A DNA stretch of 23,989 nt from SZUA-287 sp036397975 (GCA_036397975.1 DASWHW010000040.1:1-23989); one strand, 5' to 3'; shown: positions 1 through 9,012, numbered from the stretch's first letter. Program-made: numbers and translations. The notes: generated by a model from the sequence alone, not told the origin.

Positions 1-1
1 G

Positions 2-955
2 CGTGTCCGTCGTGTTGATGTTCCGGTGATTTCTGTCGGAAACCTCACGGCAGGAGGAACAGGAAAGACGCCTCTCGTGCAGTGGATTGTGAACCTCCTG
101 CGGGAGTCGGGAAAACGCGTTGGTGTGGTGAGCAGAGGGTATGGCCGAACAACAAAAGGATTGATTGTTGTCTCTGATGGGTCAAAGGTCTTGGTGGATG
201 GCGAAAGAGGTGGTGATGAACCTGTCGAGATCGCACAATCAAATCCCGGGACAATCGTTGTGGTGGGGAAGAATCGCGTTGAAGCGGCACGAACCGCTTG
301 TGGAATGGGGGCCGAAGCAATCGTGATGGATGACGGATTTCAACATCGTTACTTGCACCGCGATCTCAACGTGATGGTTTGGAATGCGCGCGAACATCCA
401 CAAGATGCCCGTCTGCTGCCGGCCGGACGCTTACGCGAACCGATTTCAGGAGCTCGACGTGCAGACATCATCGTTCTCACGCACAGCGACCGCGATGCAT
501 CGGATGAAGAAGACAGTTTTCTTACGGAATGGTTGGCGAAGGAGACTGTAGCGTGCCGGTATCGCTTTGAGGGGATGCATCCACTTCACGGTCCTGATAA
601 GGCGATCGACTCCTTTTCGGGTAAGCGCATACTCGCGGTAAGCGGCATTGGGTATCCGGAAGGGTTTCGTTCCGTCCTTCAAGAAGTTGGAGTCGACCTG
701 GTGAAACACATTCAATTTCGGGATCACTATCTTTATCGAACTGAGGACGTTAAGCGAATTCGGAAAGAAGCGGTGGAAGCAGGTGTTGTTGCAATCGTGA
801 CAACGGAGAAGGACGCCATACGACTCAGGGCCAAAGCAAGCGACCAGTCAGTTGACCCTCCGTTCTTCTTTGTCCGGATCAAAACGGAATTCCTTTATGG
901 CGAAACGGAGCTTCGCGGAAGGATACTCTCTTTATGGGCAAATAGAAACACGTGA
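2..955 (+). CDS. lpxK: Tetraacyldisaccharide 4'-kinase LpxK, 5' truncated by window edge
   Basis: LpxK transfers the gamma-phosphate of ATP to the 4' position of the lipid A disaccharide precursor at the inner face of the cytoplasmic membrane. The visible protein opens with RVRRVDVPVISVGNLTAGG and the P-loop GGTGKTP, typical of the family. Further on, MDDGFQHRYLHRDLNV matches the conserved segment holding the catalytic Asp, and VTTEKDAIRL is the usual C-terminal motif. The reading frame is open to the first base of the window. The GTG at 26 lies inside the conserved ISVGNL strand, so it is not the real start. The N-terminal membrane-anchoring segment of a few tens of residues must lie upstream. 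About 317 residues are visible, against roughly 330-350 for complete homologues. The stop overlaps the next start in a GTGA arrangement, suggesting translational coupling. Its presence implies a lipid A-bearing outer membrane. Confidence 0.95.
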   Translation, partial: RVRRVDVPVISVGNLTAGGTGKTPLVQWIVNLLRESGKRVGVVSRGYGRTTKGLIVVSDGSKVLVDGERGGDEPVEIAQSNPGTIVVVGKNRVEAARTACGMGAEAIVMDDGFQHRYLHRDLNVMVWNAREHPQDARLLPAGRLREPISGARRADIIVLTHSDRDASDEEDSFLTEWLAKETVACRYRFEGMHPLHGPDKAIDSFSGKRILAVSGIGYPEGFRSVLQEVGVDLVKHIQFRDHYLYRTEDVKRIRKEAVEAGVVAIVTTEKDAIRLRAKASDQSVDPPFFFVRIKTEFLYGETELRGRILSLWANRNT

Positions 956-1647
956 AGGTTATCGGGATCAGCGACAATCACTCGCCACAAAAGTTTGTTT
1001 TATATGAAAATTATGTTCGACGAAGATTGCCGCACGCGGCAATTGTGCGATTGTCGGGGAACGACGAGGCAAACGCGCAGGAACGCTGCGACGCACTTGT
1101 CTTAACCGGTGGCGGTGACGTGCATCCAAAGTTTTACAATCGCCCCGATGCACTCGGTTTAGTGGAAGATGTGAACGAAGCCAGGGATATGTTCGAATTG
1201 TCCCTCATCGCATCCGCAGTCGATCGACGAATTCCAATACTCGGTATTTGTCGCGGACTGCAAATTTTTAATGTTGCAATGGGGGGATCGCTCCTTCCCG
1301 ACATTGAAAGGAGCGGGTACCCGACACACAAAGAGCGAAAACCTATCGAGCGACGACATAACATATTGCCGGTGGATGGAACGCGCTTTTCCAGCATACT
1401 CAATGGTACGAAGAGCGAAGTGAACACGCTCCATCATCAGGCTGTCGATCGGTTAGGCAACGGGTTGAAGGTGTCATCGAAGTCTCCGGATGGAATCGTG
1501 GAATCGATAGAATGGGCGGACGCAGCGCATTCACCGTTTCTCCTTCTCGTTCAATGGCATCCTGAACGTATGAGTGATTCGAATGGTCCCTGTGTCGCCG
1601 GTGTGCTCCAGAGTTTTGCGGAAGCGGTTCAAAGTCGTGTCGACTGA
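952..1647 (+). CDS. Class I glutamine amidotransferase-like peptidase C26 (gamma-glutamyl hydrolase / PuuD family)
   Basis: This 231-residue protein is a single class I glutamine amidotransferase-like domain. The oxyanion-hole segment LVLTGGGDVHP lies near residues 49-59. The nucleophile is Cys100 in GICRGLQ, and the His/Glu of the triad are His203 and Glu205 in QWHPE. The GGGD and GICRGLQ forms are typical of the peptidase C26 group, which hydrolyses gamma-glutamyl amides such as gamma-glutamyl-GABA (PuuD). The substrate cannot be read from sequence. No synthetase domain is attached, so it probably acts as a free-standing cytoplasmic hydrolase. It starts at a GTG overlapping the lpxK stop (GTGA), and this start gives the expected N-terminal strand MKVIGIS. 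A 41-bp gap separates it from ppdK. Confidence 0.86.
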   Translation: MKVIGISDNHSPQKFVLYENYVRRRLPHAAIVRLSGNDEANAQERCDALVLTGGGDVHPKFYNRPDALGLVEDVNEARDMFELSLIASAVDRRIPILGICRGLQIFNVAMGGSLLPDIERSGYPTHKERKPIERRHNILPVDGTRFSSILNGTKSEVNTLHHQAVDRLGNGLKVSSKSPDGIVESIEWADAAHSPFLLLVQWHPERMSDSNGPCVAGVLQSFAEAVQSRVD

Positions 1648-1688
1648 AGTTCTAACAACATCAACAGCATAATCATTTCGAGGATACA

Positions 1689-4478
1689 ATGAGTAAGTAC
1701 GTATATTTTTTTGGTGGTGGAAAAGCGGACGGCAAAGCAACAATGAAAGCGTTACTCGGTGGAAAGGGAGCGAACCTGGCAGAGATGACGAATATCGGCC
1801 TTCCGGTTCCACCAGGATTCACCATCTCCACCGACGTCTGTACCTTTTATTACAAGAACCGCGCAAGCTATCCTCGTGAACTTAAGAAACAGGTGATAGC
1901 CGCGCTGGGAAAAATTGAAAAGAACATTGGACAAAAATTCGGAGATTCGAAAAACCCTCTCCTCCTCTCGATTCGTTCAGGTGCGCCTATTTCCATGCCG
2001 GGGATGATGGACACAATTTTGAACCTCGGGCTTAACGACGAAACGGTTGCGGGAGTCATCGCAAGAACAAACAATCCCCGCTTTGCCTACGACTCGTACC
2101 GACGCTTCGTGCAAATGTATGGCGATGTCGTCCTCGGTCTGAAGCCGGAATCGGAAGACGAGATCGATCCCTTCGAAGTGATTATTGATCGAAAGAAAAA
2201 AGAGAGGGGCGTTGTCTCCGATACGGACTTGACTGCGGATGACCTGAAGGAACTCGTCCGGATGTTCAAGGAGGAAATTCGCAATCGGAAGAAGCAGGAA
2301 TTCCCGGATGATCCGTACGATCAGCTTTGGGGAGCGGTCGGCGCTGTATTCGGTTCATGGATGAACGATCGGGCGATCTCGTATCGGAAACTCTATTCAA
2401 TTTCGGAAAAACTCGGGACGGCTGTTACCGTCCAGTCGATGGTGTTCGGCAACATGGGACTGGATTGCGGAACGGGTGTCTGCTTTACGAGGAATCCTTC
2501 GACCGGCGAAGACGAGTTTTACGGCGAGTACCTTATGAATGCGCAGGGTGAGGATGTCGTCGCTGGAACGAGAACGCCGCTGCCCATGGCGCAACTTGCT
2601 GTCGAAAATCCCAAAATCTACAAGCAACTGATCCGGATACGCAAGACCCTCGAACAGCACTATCGCGAGATGCAGGATTGCGAGTTTACTATTCAGCAGG
2701 GGAAACTCTACATGCTTCAAACCCGGACAGGAAAGAGAACGGGATTTGCCGCTGTGCGCATCGCGGTTGACATGGTCGGTGAAAAGCTGATCTCCGAGCA
2801 GGAAGCCTTGCAGCGAATTGAACCCGATGCAATGAATCAGTTGTTGCGACCGGTGTTTGATCACGAAGAAAAACAGAAGGCGATTTCCAGTGGCCGTCTC
2901 CTGGCCAAAGGCCTCAATGCCGGTCCCGGAGCGGCCAGCGGTAAAGTGGTGTTCAGCGCCCACGATGCGGAGTTGGAGAAGAAGCGGGGGGAGAGAGTTA
3001 TCCTCGTGCGCATTGAGACTTCACCCGAAGATATTAAAGGGATGAGTGCCTCTGACGGAATCTTGACAGCGCGCGGGGGCATGACGTCGCACGCTGCACT
3101 TGTCGCGCGACAAATGGGGAAGGTGTGTGTTGCAGGATGTGGCTCCCTGGAAATCGATTACACCCGTCGTCGCCTCTCGGTTGAGGAAAAAGTGGTCAAC
3201 GCCGGTGAATATATCTCTATCGATGGGTCGACCGGTGAGGTGATCATGGGGGAGGTGCATACAAAACCTTCCGAAATTCTTCAGGTCCTCATCGACGGTT
3301 CACTCGACCCTAAAGCTTCGTCGGTGTATCAGCAGTACACGAAACTGCTTTCATGGGCTGACAAGTATCGACGGATGAAAATAAGGACGAACGCCGATCA
3401 ACCTGATCAATGCAGGGTAGCGAACGCGTTCGGCGCCGAAGGAATCGGATTGTGTAGAACCGAACACATGTTTTTTGGCGGTGAGCGGATTGATGCCGTG
3501 CGGGAGATGATCCTTTCCAAAGACCTGGCCGGAAGGCAAAAGGCATTGATGAAACTCTTGCCGATGCAGCGAGATGATTTCGTTGGAATCTTCCGCGAAA
3601 TGAAGGGAAAGCCCGTGACCATTCGGACACTCGATCCACCATTGCACGAGTTTCTTCCCCATACGGAAAAGGACATAGCTGACCTAGCTGCGAAAATGGG
3701 TGTGTCCGTTGAGTATATCAATCATCGGCTCGATTCCTTGCACGAGTTCAATCCAATGCTCGGACATCGCGGCTGTCGGCTCGGGATCGTTTTTCCGGAG
3801 ATTACCGCAATGCAGGCACAGGCGATCTTCGAAGGCGTTGTTGAAGTAAAGAAAGAGGGAAAAACCGTTCTTCCCGAGATTATGATTCCCCTGGTAGGCC
3901 ATGTCAATGAACTGAAAGACCAGGCTGCTGTCGTCCGAAAAGTTGCGGCAGAAGTAATGGAGCGTGCCGGTGTAAAGTTCGACTATCAGGTGGGAACAAT
4001 GATAGAGCTTCCCCGGGCTGCACTGACCGCTGATGAGATTGCGACGGTCGCGGAATTCTTTTCGTACGGTACGAATGATCTCACACAAACAACCTATGGG
4101 CTGTCACGTGATGATGCGGGGCGCTTTCTTCAGGACTACTATGAAAAGAAGATTCTGGAAGCCGATCCCTTTGCCACAATCGACACTGCCGGCGTTGGGG
4201 CGTTGATGGAAATGGGCGTTGCAAAAGGACGCGCAACGAGAAAAAACATGAAGATTGGAGTGTGTGGTGAACATGGTGGAGATCCCGCATCCGTAGAGTT
4301 TTGTCATCGCATCGGTCTTGATTACGTCAGCTGTTCACCGTATCGCGTCCCCATCGCCCGTCTTGCTGCAGCGCGCGCCGGTCTGGCGGACGGACAAATG
4401 AAGAAAACCAAAGCGAAAAAAGGGAATCGAAAAAAAGGACGGTCGACCCGCGCGAAGAAATCACGGCGCAATCGATAA
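1689..4478 (+). CDS. ppdK: Pyruvate, phosphate dikinase
   Basis: The enzyme interconverts pyruvate, ATP and phosphate with PEP, AMP and pyrophosphate in the cytoplasm. All three modules are visible. The N-terminal ATP-grasp nucleotide-binding domain starts with FGGGKADG and GGKGANLAEM. The swivelling phosphohistidine domain has GGMTSHAALVARQMGK, with phospho-acceptor His468. The C-terminal PEP/pyruvate barrel has GTNDLTQTTYG and catalytic Cys859 in GVCGEHGGDP. At 929 residues it is longer than the usual 870-890. The excess is mostly a polybasic tail of about 30 residues after the normal family end (SPYRVPIARLAAARAG), almost entirely Lys, Arg, Gly and Ser. The ATG has a CGAGGA ribosome site about 5 bases upstream. 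I see no regulatory protein of the plant type nearby. The direction in vivo (glycolytic or gluconeogenic) cannot be told, but a pyrophosphatase pump is encoded nearby. Confidence 0.98.
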   Translation: MSKYVYFFGGGKADGKATMKALLGGKGANLAEMTNIGLPVPPGFTISTDVCTFYYKNRASYPRELKKQVIAALGKIEKNIGQKFGDSKNPLLLSIRSGAPISMPGMMDTILNLGLNDETVAGVIARTNNPRFAYDSYRRFVQMYGDVVLGLKPESEDEIDPFEVIIDRKKKERGVVSDTDLTADDLKELVRMFKEEIRNRKKQEFPDDPYDQLWGAVGAVFGSWMNDRAISYRKLYSISEKLGTAVTVQSMVFGNMGLDCGTGVCFTRNPSTGEDEFYGEYLMNAQGEDVVAGTRTPLPMAQLAVENPKIYKQLIRIRKTLEQHYREMQDCEFTIQQGKLYMLQTRTGKRTGFAAVRIAVDMVGEKLISEQEALQRIEPDAMNQLLRPVFDHEEKQKAISSGRLLAKGLNAGPGAASGKVVFSAHDAELEKKRGERVILVRIETSPEDIKGMSASDGILTARGGMTSHAALVARQMGKVCVAGCGSLEIDYTRRRLSVEEKVVNAGEYISIDGSTGEVIMGEVHTKPSEILQVLIDGSLDPKASSVYQQYTKLLSWADKYRRMKIRTNADQPDQCRVANAFGAEGIGLCRTEHMFFGGERIDAVREMILSKDLAGRQKALMKLLPMQRDDFVGIFREMKGKPVTIRTLDPPLHEFLPHTEKDIADLAAKMGVSVEYINHRLDSLHEFNPMLGHRGCRLGIVFPEITAMQAQAIFEGVVEVKKEGKTVLPEIMIPLVGHVNELKDQAAVVRKVAAEVMERAGVKFDYQVGTMIELPRAALTADEIATVAEFFSYGTNDLTQTTYGLSRDDAGRFLQDYYEKKILEADPFATIDTAGVGALMEMGVAKGRATRKNMKIGVCGEHGGDPASVEFCHRIGLDYVSCSPYRVPIARLAAARAGLADGQMKKTKAKKGNRKKGRSTRAKKSRRNR

Positions 4479-4505
4479 CATCAAATAGCTAGGAGAATGA
4501 CCTCT

Positions 4506-5543
4506 ATGAAACTTTCAGATTTTCGCTATCCGCTTCCGCGGAACCTGATAGCGAAGTTTCCAGCCCATCCCCGTGATAGCTCCCGGTTGTTGGTGTTGCA
4601 CCGTGATACCGAAACCTTCGAAGATCTCAAATTCGCGGAGATAACGAGATTCTTCAAGAAGGGGGATTGCATGGTGGTGAACGAAACGAAGGTGTTTCCC
4701 GCCCGTTTGCTGGGCCGCAAAGAAAAGACGAATGCAAAGATTGAGGTCTTCCTGCTGCGAGAACTCAACAAGGACGACAACATCTGGGATGTAATCGTCG
4801 ATCCGGCCAGAAAGGTCCGCATCGGGAATAAGATCTTCTTTGACGAGGGACGATTATGGTGTGAGGTCATCGATAACACAACGTCGCGCGGGCGAACGGT
4901 TCGGTTTAATGTGGAAGGCGATATCCATAAGACCATCGAGCGCATTGGAAGAATGCCCCTCCCGTACTATATCAAGCGCGAACCAACCAAGAAAGACAAA
5001 GAATCCTACCAGACGGTCTATGCAAAGTCCATCGGTGCTGTTGCTGCTCCGACCGCCGGTCTCCACTTCACGAAGCGACTGCTCAAATCCGTCGAAAAGA
5101 AAGGTGTAAAGATTGTTCCGGTGGTCTTGCACGTTGGTCTCGGCTCATTCAGGCCGGTTGAGGTAGAGGATCTGACAAAGCACAAGATGGATTCGGAGTA
5201 TTATGAAATTCCAGAGAGTACTGCCAACGCAGTGAATAGAACGATCGATCATAAAGGGAATGTTTTCATCGTGGGGACGAGCACCTGCCGGGCCGTCGAA
5301 TCCAGCGTTACCACCGACGGTCATTTGAAGGGAAATCGGGGATGGACGGATAAGTTTATTTTCCCGCCATACGAATTCAAGATTACCGATAGGTTGATTA
5401 CGAATTTTCACATGCCCGAATCGACACTCCTGATGCTTTCCGCCGCATTTGCCGGTCGCGATTTCACCATGAAGGCATATAAAAAAGCCACAAAGCTCGG
5501 CTATCGGTTTTACAGCTATGGTGACGCGACCATGATCATCTGA
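4506..5543 (+). CDS. queA: S-adenosylmethionine:tRNA ribosyltransferase-isomerase QueA
   Basis: QueA moves the ribosyl part of S-adenosylmethionine onto preQ1 at tRNA position 34, giving epoxyqueuosine. The 345-residue protein has the typical opening MKLSDFRYPLPRNLIAKFP, then RDSSRLLVLHR, VNETKVFPARL, GAVAAPTAGLHFT, HVGLGSFRPVEVE and the C-terminal LITNFHMPESTLLMLSAAFAG, all family signatures. An in-frame ATG also occurs at 4497, but it touches the AGGAGA ribosome site (4491-4496). The ATG at 4506 leaves a 9-base spacer and matches the family N-terminus, so I chose it. It lies 27 bp after ppdK and 19 bp before the permease gene, in an apparent operon. No other queuosine synthesis gene is in the window. 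Confidence 0.97.
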   Translation: MKLSDFRYPLPRNLIAKFPAHPRDSSRLLVLHRDTETFEDLKFAEITRFFKKGDCMVVNETKVFPARLLGRKEKTNAKIEVFLLRELNKDDNIWDVIVDPARKVRIGNKIFFDEGRLWCEVIDNTTSRGRTVRFNVEGDIHKTIERIGRMPLPYYIKREPTKKDKESYQTVYAKSIGAVAAPTAGLHFTKRLLKSVEKKGVKIVPVVLHVGLGSFRPVEVEDLTKHKMDSEYYEIPESTANAVNRTIDHKGNVFIVGTSTCRAVESSVTTDGHLKGNRGWTDKFIFPPYEFKITDRLITNFHMPESTLLMLSAAFAGRDFTMKAYKKATKLGYRFYSYGDATMII

Positions 5544-5562
5544 GCGTGAAGACGATTCCTGC

Positions 5563-7404
5563 ATGAAGCTTATATTTCTCAGTTTCACTATTGTTACGGC
5601 GGTAGGGGTGTTCTTCTGGCTTTTTCGCAAGAAGGACCTCCTGTCGTATTTCAGCGGTGGCCGCTGGTGGCTGACCTGGCTTGCAACCGGCGTGATCACG
5701 TTAATGGACGAACTCACGTCCATTTTCTATGTTCCGGCCGAAGCGTGGCGTTTCATCGGCACCCATGCCATTGCCGTCATTGCACTTACCTCGTTGCTTA
5801 TCCGGTTCCTCTCCACTCGCATGACCGAGATCGCGCAGATTCTCGAGCATCACAACCTTCGCGGTGGGGGAGTCTACTCATTTTCCTATTTCGTTCTCGG
5901 CCCGACGCTTTCGTTCATTGCAGTCGCCTCCATCATGGTGGACTATATCCTCACGGCGTGTATCTCCACCGTGAGTGCCGTCGAGAACGGGCTGACATTC
6001 ATGGCCATCAGTCAGGGACAGAAGTACATTATCATGATGGGCGTTGTGTGGGGAATTGCGGGGTTGAACATACTGGGCATTCGTGAGAACGCGCGGTTCA
6101 CCTTCGGACTCTTCTTTGTCGTTAGTATTGTCCTCTTGACGTTCCTTGCGTCGGCCCTCTATGAGTCGACTGGTATCTCTTGGGGAACAGTGGGTCAGAG
6201 TTTCACGAACGTGGTGAGTGAAGTGCACGAGCGTGGCGCCGTCGGGGGATATGGATGGACCATCTTCGCGGTCGCGAGCTGCATCCTTGCCTATTCTGGA
6301 ATCGAATCGGTTATGCAAACCGCAGGGCTTGTGAGGAGTTGGCGCGATATTCACAAGGCGTATATCTTCCTCGCTCTGACCGTGGGCATTTTCACGCCGA
6401 TGATCTCAATGCTGGTTCTCAGCTCCCCCATCAACCCTGCCGAGCACGAGACCGATTTGTTGACCCAGTACGCCGCAGCTCTGAACGGGCTGCCGTTCGG
6501 GCTGTTGGTTGGCGCGATTGCAAGCGTTGCGTTGATCATGGCCGTCAACACTGCATTCGTGGCGTCAAGCGAACTCATCGAGCGCGTAGCGCATAGATAC
6601 CATTTTCAATGGATCATCAAGACCAACAAACGTCAGTCTCTCTATCGCATTCACACCTTGAACGCGATCTTTTTCACTGTGATCATCATTCTCACGAGCG
6701 GCAGCCAGAAGATTCTCGCTGAAATGTATGCGCTGGGAATTGTCGCCACCTTTTCGATCAATATGGGATGCCTGCTGATCTACAGATACTTCACGGGTAC
6801 AAAGGAGATCCGTGAGTACCACACCTCGCGCACGGGCACACTGTTCATTTTTGTCATTCTTGTGTCATGTTTCGTCTATCTGGTGTATGACAAACCGTAC
6901 GGCACGGCCCTGTGGTTGGCGGCAACGGCGTTGGCTCTTTTCGTCGGCATTCGGGTTGCAAGGAAGGAAGCGCCGGAAAAGATCCAAATAGAGCAAACGG
7001 ACACTCCGTTGCAGATGGTCTTCGCACTGGCGGATGTGCCGGGGGATGACCTGCACATCTACTTGAAACGACCTCTGGAATCGGGCAGCATGCAGGAACC
7101 GAATGTTGCCATTGTAAGCTTCTATTCCCCTCGCTCGGGAATACCACAACGACTTGCGCCGAACCACTACCGCTTCGCAAGTTCCGGCCAATCCCTGTTT
7201 GACAGCATTACCGAACTGCTCTACGTCTTGAAGTACGAGCTTCCCCACAAGCGAATTACGCTTCACTTCGGGTGGCCGCTTTCCTCGTGGCTTGATCGTT
7301 TTTCCATCGGCGTCATGGTCTTTAGCATTATGAAACTCCCGAAACTCTTTCCTGAATTCTCTTTTGTCATGGAATACGGCTCACAAAAGCATGTCCAAAG
7401 TTAA
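5563..7404 (+). CDS. APC-superfamily permease with soluble C-terminal domain
   Basis: This 613-residue polytopic membrane protein starts with a hydrophobic segment (residues 1-21). About a dozen hydrophobic stretches follow, to roughly residue 465. The layout, the segment YSGIESVMQTAGLVRS and the overall pattern resemble amino-acid/polyamine permeases of the APC superfamily. The GSGIF motif of classical members is not visible, so it is a divergent member and the substrate is unknown. From about residue 465 to the end there is a hydrophilic domain of about 150 residues, including YSPRSGIPQRLAPNHYRFA and HFGWPLSSW, that I do not recognise. It is presumably cytoplasmic and could be regulatory. 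The gene sits between queA and ispD, and its last 14 bases overlap the ispD start, so it is almost certainly co-transcribed with them. Ribosome site: a weak GAAG about 10 bases before the ATG. Confidence 0.75.
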   Translation: MKLIFLSFTIVTAVGVFFWLFRKKDLLSYFSGGRWWLTWLATGVITLMDELTSIFYVPAEAWRFIGTHAIAVIALTSLLIRFLSTRMTEIAQILEHHNLRGGGVYSFSYFVLGPTLSFIAVASIMVDYILTACISTVSAVENGLTFMAISQGQKYIIMMGVVWGIAGLNILGIRENARFTFGLFFVVSIVLLTFLASALYESTGISWGTVGQSFTNVVSEVHERGAVGGYGWTIFAVASCILAYSGIESVMQTAGLVRSWRDIHKAYIFLALTVGIFTPMISMLVLSSPINPAEHETDLLTQYAAALNGLPFGLLVGAIASVALIMAVNTAFVASSELIERVAHRYHFQWIIKTNKRQSLYRIHTLNAIFFTVIIILTSGSQKILAEMYALGIVATFSINMGCLLIYRYFTGTKEIREYHTSRTGTLFIFVILVSCFVYLVYDKPYGTALWLAATALALFVGIRVARKEAPEKIQIEQTDTPLQMVFALADVPGDDLHIYLKRPLESGSMQEPNVAIVSFYSPRSGIPQRLAPNHYRFASSGQSLFDSITELLYVLKYELPHKRITLHFGWPLSSWLDRFSIGVMVFSIMKLPKLFPEFSFVMEYGSQKHVQS

Positions 7405-8092
7405 CACGCCTCAAAACACGATCGGTGTCGTCATCGCGGCGGCGGGTACGGGTCAGCGCTTTGGTGGAAAAACCCCGAAACAATTTCTCAAGATTAAGAA
7501 GAAAACCGTTCTCGAGTATTCTGTCCGGGCGTTTGCGAAGGTCCGGGAGGTTCAGGAAATCGTGGTGGTTGCTCCAATGGACTTGATCAAGCGTGCTGAA
7601 GAAATCATCGAGGCAATTCCATTCAAAGGGACGAAAACTGTAGTTGCCGGTGGACGGGAGCGGCAGGATTCCGTGCGGATTGGTTTACATGCATTCAGTG
7701 TTCACCCCGACTTCGTTCTCGTGCATGATGCAGCGCGTCCCCTGATTGAACCCGATGTAATCCGGAAGGTCATTGCCGAACTTCGGGAGTATCCAGCGGC
7801 GGTCGTTGGGGTAAAAGTAAAGGACACCGTCAAAGTTGAGGGGCAGCCTGGCTTCTTTACCAGCACTCTTGATCGAAAGAGGCTATGGACAGTGCAAACC
7901 CCGCAGGGTTTCCATTTCAACATATTGTTGGACGCACATCGGAAAGCGAAAGAAGAATCCTTCCTGGGCACAGACGAGGCATCGCTCGTGGAACGACTCG
8001 CACTTCCTGTAAGAATAGTCGAGGGTGATAAGAGGAACGTGAAGGTGACCACGCAAGATGATCTTGATATCGTTGCCGAATGGATCGGGTGA
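7391..8092 (+). CDS. ispD: 2-C-methyl-D-erythritol 4-phosphate cytidylyltransferase IspD
   Basis: IspD couples methylerythritol phosphate to CTP, releasing pyrophosphate, in the MEP isoprenoid pathway. The 233-residue product has the nucleotide-binding motif AAAGTGQRFGGKTPKQF near residues 16-32, VHDAARPL near 111-118, the segment WTVQTPQGF and the conserved GTDEASLVE. Length fits the family (about 230). The frame stays open upstream to a TTG at 7364, but the ATG at 7391 gives the normal N-terminus just before the first strand (IGVVIAAAG). This start overlaps the permease stop by 14 bases and has no strong ribosome site, so translation may be coupled to the permease gene. IspF is not adjacent and the protein is not an IspDF fusion. 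Confidence 0.95.
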   Translation: MSKVNTPQNTIGVVIAAAGTGQRFGGKTPKQFLKIKKKTVLEYSVRAFAKVREVQEIVVVAPMDLIKRAEEIIEAIPFKGTKTVVAGGRERQDSVRIGLHAFSVHPDFVLVHDAARPLIEPDVIRKVIAELREYPAAVVGVKVKDTVKVEGQPGFFTSTLDRKRLWTVQTPQGFHFNILLDAHRKAKEESFLGTDEASLVERLALPVRIVEGDKRNVKVTTQDDLDIVAEWIG

Positions 8093-8141
8093 AAGATGGG
8101 TAAAAATGAACAAAACATTGAATTCTATAAGCAAATCGTGT

Positions 8142-8170
8142 TTGCATGTGTGATTTCCATTGGCTATCTT
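8142..8170 (+). promoter_or_regulatory. Possible promoter of plsY
   Basis: In the AT-rich 130-bp gap before plsY, TTGCAT (8142-8147) and TATCTT (8165-8170) are separated by 17 bases. Each hexamer only partly matches the sigma-70 consensus. Read in the Bacteroidota style, TTTG (8141) lies 20 bases before TATCTTTT, close to TAnnTTTG. A similar pair (TTGCAC, 17 bases, TATCTT) precedes the permease gene at 15298, which is the main reason to list it. Confidence 0.3.
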
Positions 8171-8222
8171 TTCTGGCGTTGTTTTGGCGGGCGGGGCTTG
8201 ATATTTTTTGTAACGAGGGTTT

Positions 8223-8909
8223 ATGATTCCCATTGGTATCATTTCTATTCTAAGCTACCTTATCGGCTCTATTCCAACAGCAATTATTGTTGGAAAGCTC
8301 AAACGCGGAATCGATATTCGTCAACATGGCAGCGGCAACGCTGGCGGGACGAATGTCATCCGGGTGCTTGGTTGGAGGTGGGGAGTCCTCGTTATTGCGA
8401 TGGATATGGCCAAGGGGCTTCTCGCCACTTTGATCATTTCTCGCCTTATGTTTGGAGCCCTGCCTTTCGCAAACAAGACTCCGTTTGATGACTTCACTGT
8501 TGTCCAGATTATTGCCGGATGTTGTGCTATTCTTGGTCATATCTGGACGTTGTTTGCAGGTTTCAAGGGGGGAAAGGGTCTTGCGACTGCAGGAGGAATG
8601 CTCATTGGTGTTGCACCGATCGAAGTTGCAATCTCGTTTGGTGTATTTGCGATCGTCTTCCTTATTTCGCAATACGTTTCCCTTGGTTCCTTAAGTGCAG
8701 CGGTCGCATTTCCACTGACTATGTTTTTCCGTGAGAATATTTTTTTGGTCGATATCGAAGGGTACAATACCCTTATCTTCTTCAGCATTGGCATATCATT
8801 ATTGATTATCTGGACGCATAGGGCCAATGTGAAACGCCTTCTCGCCGGTACTGAAAACCGCATAACGAATATGCCGTTCTTCCGAAAAAAGGCGTCCGCA
8901 GGCTCTTAA
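8223..8909 (+). CDS. plsY: Glycerol-3-phosphate acyltransferase PlsY
   Basis: PlsY is the integral membrane enzyme that acylates glycerol-3-phosphate from acyl-phosphate, the first step of phospholipid synthesis in most bacteria. The 228-residue protein has the three family motifs: GSGNAGGTNVIR (residues 36-47), GHIWTLFAGFKGGKGLAT in the middle, and WTHRANVKRLLAGTE near the C-terminus. It is strongly hydrophobic with an N-terminal segment IGIISILSYLIGSIP. A GAGGG ribosome site lies just before the ATG. PlsX is not present here, but gpsA, which makes its substrate glycerol-3-phosphate, is the next gene. A hairpin terminator follows. Confidence 0.97.
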   Translation: MIPIGIISILSYLIGSIPTAIIVGKLKRGIDIRQHGSGNAGGTNVIRVLGWRWGVLVIAMDMAKGLLATLIISRLMFGALPFANKTPFDDFTVVQIIAGCCAILGHIWTLFAGFKGGKGLATAGGMLIGVAPIEVAISFGVFAIVFLISQYVSLGSLSAAVAFPLTMFFRENIFLVDIEGYNTLIFFSIGISLLIIWTHRANVKRLLAGTENRITNMPFFRKKASAGS

Positions 8910-8936
8910 GTAAAGGACGAAAGAGAAGAAGTTTGG

Positions 8937-8971
8937 CCGTCCCGTCCTCCCCGGACGGGACGGATCGTTTT
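8937..8971 (+). terminator. Intrinsic terminator after plsY
   Basis: A perfect 11-bp stem (CCGTCCCGTCC, 8937-8947, with GGACGGGACGG, 8953-8963) closes a 5-base TCCCC loop. ATCGTTTT follows. Very GC-rich stem, short loop and a partial T-run, located 28 bp after the plsY stop. Confidence 0.8.
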
Positions 8972-9012
8972 AGAACCATTTCTTCAGTATCACTCTGCAG
9001 GAATATCCTCGA

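Noticed and set aside
8096..8488. Plus-strand frame of 130 codons before and inside plsY
   Set aside because: Most of it overlaps plsY in another frame. The Tyr/Trp/Arg-rich composition looks like an out-of-frame shadow, and plsY has the motifs and the ribosome site.
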